Assembly (NCBI GenBank): GCA_964608735.1
Contig: CAZSPL010000152.1
Span: 1 to 9,793 of the forward strand
Source: CAZSPL01 sp964608735
GTDB taxonomy: Bacteria > JAJVIF01 > JAPKYR01 > CAZSPL01
Direction: 5' to 3'
DNA: 9,793 bases
The notes under the pieces were generated by a model. That model had not been told where the DNA came from and made no database searches. It saw nothing but the letters and a program-made list of their open reading frames with translations. How positions within the stretch are numbered: the stretch's first letter is position 1; the number at the start of each line of letters is the position of its first letter. A program made the translations under genes and the position numbers. Below are positions 5,648-9,793 of the stretch, piece by piece.

Positions 5648-7975
5648 ATGCTGCATCGCGCAAATTACCGATTGTTCCTCGCTGCGATAATCATTATCTC
5701 CAGCGCATCCATCATTGGATGCTCGGGAGGTTCCCCGCAGGGGATTATAGATACCTCAGAGAGCCCGCTCGAAGCGGCGCTCGATATCCCGTCGTTCGGG
5801 AATCCCGGGCATCAATGCTGGGGCTTCTTCGAGTTCGGCATCGACCTGGCGAACGAAAAGGTTGAACTTGTTCCGCTCAGGGAAGGCAGCGACCATCTCA
5901 ACGTGCTCGGCTTCCTCGAACCGCCGCCCTTAACATGGCTGGACCTGGACTGGGACTCGCTGGTCATAGACCTCGAGAACAACTACCTCGAAGTTATCGT
6001 GAACATGACCCACCCGTTCCCCGGGATGCCCGAATTCACGGGCTTCGATGTCAGGGGAATATTGATAACCGACGGCGACAGCGCGCTTAATGACGACTCA
6101 GAGGTGTTCGCGGCATACGGTGAGCCGCGGCTGATGAATCCCGACGGGCTGACCCGGTGGTGGAATCCCGTGGAATTCCTCGGGGGATGGCTGTTCGGCT
6201 ACAAGAGCGGATTACTCGGTACTCCCGGCGGCGCGGGAGTATTTTCATCGACTTTAAACGGCTACAAATATTTCTGCGATGGGCTTACCGCCACGGCTGA
6301 GATGGGGGAATTCAACCTCGCGAGCCGCGGGAATTTTCCGTCGGGCGTGACATTGAGCCGCATGTATAAAATAGATTTCGGCAAGAACCCGTCCGATTTC
6401 CTGAGGTTCAACTACGCGGTGGATGCATCGTGGGAATTCCCAAGCATATCGCCGCCCGCTGTACCTGACGATTTTCCCATCGAGGCCAACTCACCGGAAC
6501 CATTCTGGGTCGACGTGGATGTGATAACAAACAATCTCTACTTCCTCGAATCAACCCAGAAGGGTGGCGGTCAGCTCGAATTAAAGATAACCGTGCATGA
6601 CTGGCAGGACGGCGAATCCATCGGCGAAGTATGGCTCGACAATCCCGCGCTCTTCACACAGATGGTGCCATGCGCGCTGCTTCCACCATCCGACCCGAAC
6701 ATAAGGGAATTCTATGTCAACACAACGGCGACCAAGAATATATCATCGAGTGAACCGCAGGATGTCATCATAAAAGTATTCAGCAACGAAGGCTCATACC
6801 AGCAGGATGGCCTTGTGCCGTTCTTCGGGCCTCCCGGGGCATCGCTCGCCGCGTATCAGCGCATCGCGCTCGAACCCGGCGACATCCCGGTCTTCGAGAT
6901 GGTGCTCGACATGACCACGGAGCTTCCGGACCCCTTGCCGTTCACGCTTGCCAAGGATTTCGCGGTCATCGGGAGTCCCGCTAAGGCCGGGGTCTATTAT
7001 TTCGGGCAGAATTTCAAGATGTACCGCTATCCCCTCGATTACAGCGCCGGCGGCGAGTTATACAACACGTTTGAAGGCTTCCTCATGTTTCTTCCATCGC
7101 AGTTGTGGGGCTATCCCATCAACCTTGCTCGCCTCGATATGACGCAGCAGGGGGAGTTCGTGATGAATTCGGACTCGACCCTCGATGCATACCTGCCGCC
7201 GTATCTCGTCAGGGATTTCGCGTTCCAGTTCGATTCGCTGAACGACCCCTACGGGCGCGAGCCGACGCAGGCGATAAGCCCCGGGCTGAGCACCGGGATA
7301 ATGAAGGTCGTGGATGTATCGGCGACGATCAATTTCAACGGCACCGACTGCGTATTCTGGCTTCACAAGGATGACGAGCAGGAGCCGTCGTTTCCCGCGG
7401 CCGGGGTTACCGCGCCGCTGTTGTATTACCGCTACCCGTATGGGCCCGATATCATCCTGGGCAACATCGGGGGGATAACCGGCAACCCGTATCCCGAGGG
7501 CACCGGGCCCGGGAAGGTTGTCACGACCAACCTGAAGGCATTGGCGATAACGGGGGTGCCGTTCAGCGCGACGCCCGGGCAATGCGACATCACATGCGCA
7601 TTCCTCGAGACCGGAACCAACGAGATAGAAGTGTTTGGAATAGGCACCACCGATCCATTGGGAGGCACCAAGCAGTACCTCGACACTATCACCGATTTCC
7701 AGGGGTCGCCGGTCGATATCGAAGTATTCCCCAGCCTCGAGGGGGGATACGACCCCGACCTCGATTGGATCGCCGTGCTCGAACAGGGACTCGCCGACGA
7801 AACGCTCCTCGAGATTTTCGATCTGGAGGGGAAGCATATAGCGACATCGGAAACCCTCGCCGGCACGCCCGTATCGGTTGACGTCGACCCGTATAATTTT
7901 AAAGTTCATATATGGTTCTATGACTCAAGCCTGCCGTCGAAACCGATATCGGCGGCTGTATTCAAGCTGGAATAG
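5648..7975 (+). CDS. Lipoprotein C: paralogue module with a different C-terminal half
   Basis: This protein has 775 residues from the ATG at 5648, chosen because GGGAG at 5635-5639 lies 8 nt upstream; an in-frame GTG at 5639 overlaps that site. Residues 1-25 form a lipoprotein signal ending IIGC, then Ser. The shared module is more diverged than between A and B: HLNVLGFLEPP (83-93), THPFPGM (121), TGFDVRG (131-137), RLMNPDG (161), RWWNPVEF (170-177), YKYFCDGL (206-213), FNYAVDASW (254), VHDW (316). The Cys of FDVCG and the Cys of VCAY are both replaced (Arg136, Ala401). From about residue 435 the sequence no longer matches A or B. It keeps a beta-rich, Asp/Gly-turn repeat look (for example an IFDLEGKHIA segment near 724-733), so a different propeller-like fold is possible but unproven. 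It ends 9 bp before the stop of gene D on the other strand. Confidence 0.92.
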   Translation: MLHRANYRLFLAAIIIISSASIIGCSGGSPQGIIDTSESPLEAALDIPSFGNPGHQCWGFFEFGIDLANEKVELVPLREGSDHLNVLGFLEPPPLTWLDLDWDSLVIDLENNYLEVIVNMTHPFPGMPEFTGFDVRGILITDGDSALNDDSEVFAAYGEPRLMNPDGLTRWWNPVEFLGGWLFGYKSGLLGTPGGAGVFSSTLNGYKYFCDGLTATAEMGEFNLASRGNFPSGVTLSRMYKIDFGKNPSDFLRFNYAVDASWEFPSISPPAVPDDFPIEANSPEPFWVDVDVITNNLYFLESTQKGGGQLELKITVHDWQDGESIGEVWLDNPALFTQMVPCALLPPSDPNIREFYVNTTATKNISSSEPQDVIIKVFSNEGSYQQDGLVPFFGPPGASLAAYQRIALEPGDIPVFEMVLDMTTELPDPLPFTLAKDFAVIGSPAKAGVYYFGQNFKMYRYPLDYSAGGELYNTFEGFLMFLPSQLWGYPINLARLDMTQQGEFVMNSDSTLDAYLPPYLVRDFAFQFDSLNDPYGREPTQAISPGLSTGIMKVVDVSATINFNGTDCVFWLHKDDEQEPSFPAAGVTAPLLYYRYPYGPDIILGNIGGITGNPYPEGTGPGKVVTTNLKALAITGVPFSATPGQCDITCAFLETGTNEIEVFGIGTTDPLGGTKQYLDTITDFQGSPVDIEVFPSLEGGYDPDLDWIAVLEQGLADETLLEIFDLEGKHIATSETLAGTPVSVDVDPYNFKVHIWFYDSSLPSKPISAAVFKLE

Positions 7976-7984
7976 CGGGGGGAA

Positions 7985-9346
7985 TTACAGCAGATACCTC
8001 AACAGGGCGACGATGAATATCAATGCGCATGGCGGAAGGAGAAGCCTTACGACGCGCAGAAGATCGCTCTTGAAATATTCCACGGTCAATATGAGGCAGA
8101 AATGTACGGGGCTTATGAGCACGCCGATGAATCCGCAGGCATAGGCGAGGCTTATCAATTGCATTTTCTCCGGGCCTTCCGGGAAGAAGGGTACGAGAAT
8201 GGGAAATGACCCGGCGACGAATGAATGGGTGATACCGGTGAGGTATCCGAGCAGCGCAGGGAGAAGGCATATGATGAAGATGGGGGGAAGTCCGATTTTT
8301 TCGATATCGGCGGCGCATCCATCGGCCGCTCCCGACGCCTGTATCATCGACGAGAACACCATTATGCCGAAGACCATTGATACCATATATGGTTTGATGG
8401 CTCGCTTGAGGAAGGGAAGAAATTCGGTTTTCGAATAGAGCGGTTTCCATAATATAAATACAATAAGCAGGAGCGCGACGACTCCGTTGCCGATGAGAAT
8501 CGCGGGATTGGTTGTTTCATCGACGGGCGGAAATGTAAATCTCAATACGGCGTTTATGACAAGCGCGAAGGCGAATCCATACACGGGCTTCACGCGCGAG
8601 AGAAGCATCAGGAGAAGAAGGAAGAGGCATATGAGGAGGTCGAGGTTGAAGAGCATCACAAGCGCGATGATGAACAATATCGGCCAGAGGGCATCGGCGA
8701 TTTCCAATATGCCGCCCGTACGATGCCGCAAGCCCTTGGGCGGTTTTATCCACGCGAGGCCGAACACAATACCGCCGACCACCGCCGCGAGGGTCAGGGG
8801 GATGTTGTATATAGCGAGCGTTCTTATCGGGACATCGACAAGCGGACTAAGTACAATCAGCCCGGGATAGAGGGGCCATGTGTATTCGAATATATGCCGC
8901 CAGTGGTGGTTGAGGAATGTTTTCCAGTCGGCGGATATTCCGAGCGGCTCGGCGGTTTCATTTACCATCGGTGCGGTGAACAGCGCGCCGCCGGGCATGG
9001 GGAGGAGGCCTATCATCGCGGGAAGCCCGCCGATGACCCATCGCGGGTCGCCGAAGATTGCTTCGATACCGCGCACCATTTTTTTCAAAAAGCCCATTTC
9101 GCCCATCGCGGTGCCGAGGCACAATACCAGCAACACAGCGGCGAGGAGGTAAGGGGTACGCCAGCCGGTGGTCGGTCCGATTACCCCTTCGACGATAGCG
9201 GGCCATAGTTTTGCAGGCGGCATCAGGTATGTCAGCGCGAGGAACGCCGAGCAGATGAATAAGGTCGGCCCTACCCCGACCTTGCGTCGGATGAGTACGA
9301 GTATGAGGGCGAGTGTCAGGACTATTCTCAGAAGGTGCCAGGTCAT
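7985..9346 (-). CDS. DUF401-family polytopic membrane protein, putative transporter
   Basis: This 453-residue, strongly hydrophobic protein has roughly 10-13 membrane segments (for example near 5-20, 27-42, 65-82, 183-200, 219-250, 256-271, 283-300, 318-335, 353-370, 402-420, 433-451). The signature GLLPMPGGALFTAPMVNE (113-130), GITHSFVAGSFP (371-382) and GVLISPVHFCLILTVEYF (408-425) are those I associate with DUF401 (PF04165), a family of integral membrane proteins placed with ion and organic-acid transporters; no substrate is known. The length is normal and the gene looks intact. The two Pro/Gly-rich breaks, one in each half, fit the pseudo-twofold re-entrant plan of that superfamily (inference). 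There is no Shine-Dalgarno site; a good promoter ends 8 nt before the ATG, suggesting a leaderless mRNA. It is surrounded by lipoprotein genes, but nothing shows a direct functional link. Confidence 0.9.
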   Translation of the reverse strand: MTWHLLRIVLTLALILVLIRRKVGVGPTLFICSAFLALTYLMPPAKLWPAIVEGVIGPTTGWRTPYLLAAVLLVLCLGTAMGEMGFLKKMVRGIEAIFGDPRWVIGGLPAMIGLLPMPGGALFTAPMVNETAEPLGISADWKTFLNHHWRHIFEYTWPLYPGLIVLSPLVDVPIRTLAIYNIPLTLAAVVGGIVFGLAWIKPPKGLRHRTGGILEIADALWPILFIIALVMLFNLDLLICLFLLLLMLLSRVKPVYGFAFALVINAVLRFTFPPVDETTNPAILIGNGVVALLLIVFILWKPLYSKTEFLPFLKRAIKPYMVSMVFGIMVFSSMIQASGAADGCAADIEKIGLPPIFIICLLPALLGYLTGITHSFVAGSFPILVPFFPEGPEKMQLISLAYACGFIGVLISPVHFCLILTVEYFKSDLLRVVRLLLPPCALIFIVALLRYLL

Positions 9347-9354
9347 GGATTGAA

Positions 9355-9383
9355 GTTATAGCTTAATATTTTGCACCTTTCAA
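9355..9383 (-). promoter_or_regulatory. Sigma70-like promoter of the DUF401 gene, likely leaderless
   Basis: On the minus strand TTGAAA (9378-9383), a 17-bp spacer and TATAAC (9355-9360) form a near-consensus promoter. The -10 box ends 8 nt before the ATG at 9346, so transcription should begin at or within a base or two of the start codon. This fits the absence of a ribosome-binding site. Confidence 0.7.
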
Positions 9384-9396
9384 TAACGATTAACCG

Positions 9397-9413
9397 CAAT
9401 CCTTCAAGGATTG
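9397..9413. promoter_or_regulatory. 17-bp perfect dyad, candidate operator or activator site
   Basis: CAATCCTT-C-AAGGATTG is a perfect inverted repeat with 8-bp arms. It lies between the -35 boxes of the divergent D and E promoters, with its centre near -57 to -60 relative to each predicted transcription start. It has no adjacent T-run, so a terminator is unlikely. The half-site GGATTGAA (9408-9415) recurs at 9347-9354, directly against the ATG of gene D. Confidence 0.5.
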
Positions 9414-9429
9414 AACCACCCGCATGCTC

Positions 9430-9458
9430 TTACCGAACAGCCGTTTTCGGTGTATAAT
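9430..9458 (+). promoter_or_regulatory. Candidate promoter of lipoprotein gene E
   Basis: A perfect TATAAT (9453-9458) lies 17 bp after a weak -35 (TTACCG, 9430-9435). The -10 box ends 29 nt before the TTG start of E. A consensus -10 with a poor -35 is typical of promoters that need an activator, which fits the nearby dyad (inference). Confidence 0.5.
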
Positions 9459-9487
9459 AAGATTATCCCCGATGTAGGTGATGCTGT

Positions 9488-9793
9488 TTGAAGGCGTGTA
9501 TCTGGATAATCGTTATCATGGCAGTGGGGCTGACATCCTGTTCGGTGAATAACGGGGTTTCGCCGGGCACATGTCCGGCTGAGATGAGCCTTCCAGGAAC
9601 AGGGGATGAAACAGGACGGAGAATCCTCTGGGGCATGTGGCAGTTCAAGGGGGATATGAATACCGGGACCATGGAAATCATCCCGCAAAGGTTCGGGATG
9701 GCGCATCTCAACGCACTGGCCTTCCTGGAGCCTCCCGAGAACACACTGCTTAAAATCGGCAAACCGACAATCAGCGGCGACATCATAGATGTG
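9488..9793 (+). CDS. Lipoprotein E: fourth paralogue, N-terminal part (runs off window)
   Basis: The first 102 codons are present and remain open at the right edge. The start is a TTG at 9488 with AGGTGAT (9476-9482) just upstream (7 nt after AGGTG). The nearby ATG at 9481 is out of frame and its frame soon stops, and the first in-frame ATG (9518) would cut into the signal peptide. Residues 1-18 form a lipoprotein signal (LKACIWIIVIMAVGLTSC) with Cys18, then Ser. ILWGMWQF (46-53) and HLNALAFLEPP (73-83), then a GDIIDV segment at the edge, align with the same parts of A, B and C, so this is a fourth member of the family. Which C-terminal type it carries cannot be seen. It has its own promoter and diverges from the DUF401 gene. 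Confidence 0.85.
   Translation, partial: MKACIWIIVIMAVGLTSCSVNNGVSPGTCPAEMSLPGTGDETGRRILWGMWQFKGDMNTGTMEIIPQRFGMAHLNALAFLEPPENTLLKIGKPTISGDIIDV

Noticed and set aside
3416..5656. Long minus-strand frames opposite gene B (3416-3841, 4430-5101, 5246-5656)
   Set aside because: They are Arg/Val-rich shadow frames within a gene whose plus-strand reading is confirmed by paralogues.
7058..7909. 283-codon minus-strand frame opposite gene C
   Set aside because: It is an Arg-rich shadow; the plus-strand frame carries the family motifs and runs the full length.
9397..9413. Dyad as intrinsic terminator for gene D or E
   Set aside because: It lies upstream of both starts, between divergent promoters, and has no T-run on either side.

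Overview
The window looks like bacterial chromosome of moderately high GC in its coding parts, with a more AT-rich left end. Four signs point to a bacterium: lipoprotein signal peptides with a lipobox cysteine, Shine-Dalgarno sites ahead of most genes, a hairpin/T-run terminator, and sigma70-like promoter boxes. The phylum cannot be named from sequence alone. The lipoprotein family resembles nothing I can name and would fit a poorly characterised, probably uncultured lineage.

Layout from left to right: (1) the 5' part of an unrecognised hydrophilic protein on the minus strand (1-264, cut by the window edge), followed by an AT-rich spacer; (2) a large lipoprotein gene on the minus strand (A, 525-2924) ending at a clear intrinsic terminator; (3) a 227-bp divergent control region; (4) two large lipoprotein genes on the plus strand (B, 3152-5548; C, 5648-7975), 99 bp apart with no obvious terminator between them; (5) a minus-strand polytopic membrane protein of the DUF401 family (D, 7985-9346), tail to tail with C with only 9 bp between stop codons; (6) a second divergent control region (9347-9487) with a 17-bp perfect dyad midway between opposed promoters; (7) the start of a fourth lipoprotein paralogue (E, 9488 to the right edge).

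A, B, C and E share one N-terminal module (about 350-380 residues where complete) with the motifs HLNxLxFLEPP, HPFxGxxExTGFDV, RLxNPDG, RWWNPxEF, a YKYxCD motif, FNYAVDAxW and VxDW. A and B then carry a shared C-terminal half that reads as about seven beta-propeller-like repeats, one with a good Asp-box. C carries an unrelated-looking C-terminal half. The window is therefore a small island of paralogous surface lipoproteins with exchangeable C-terminal domains, with a putative transporter gene embedded in it. No enzyme active site, mobile element, tRNA, rRNA or CRISPR array was seen. Function is unknown; binding or display at the cell envelope is the most that can be inferred.
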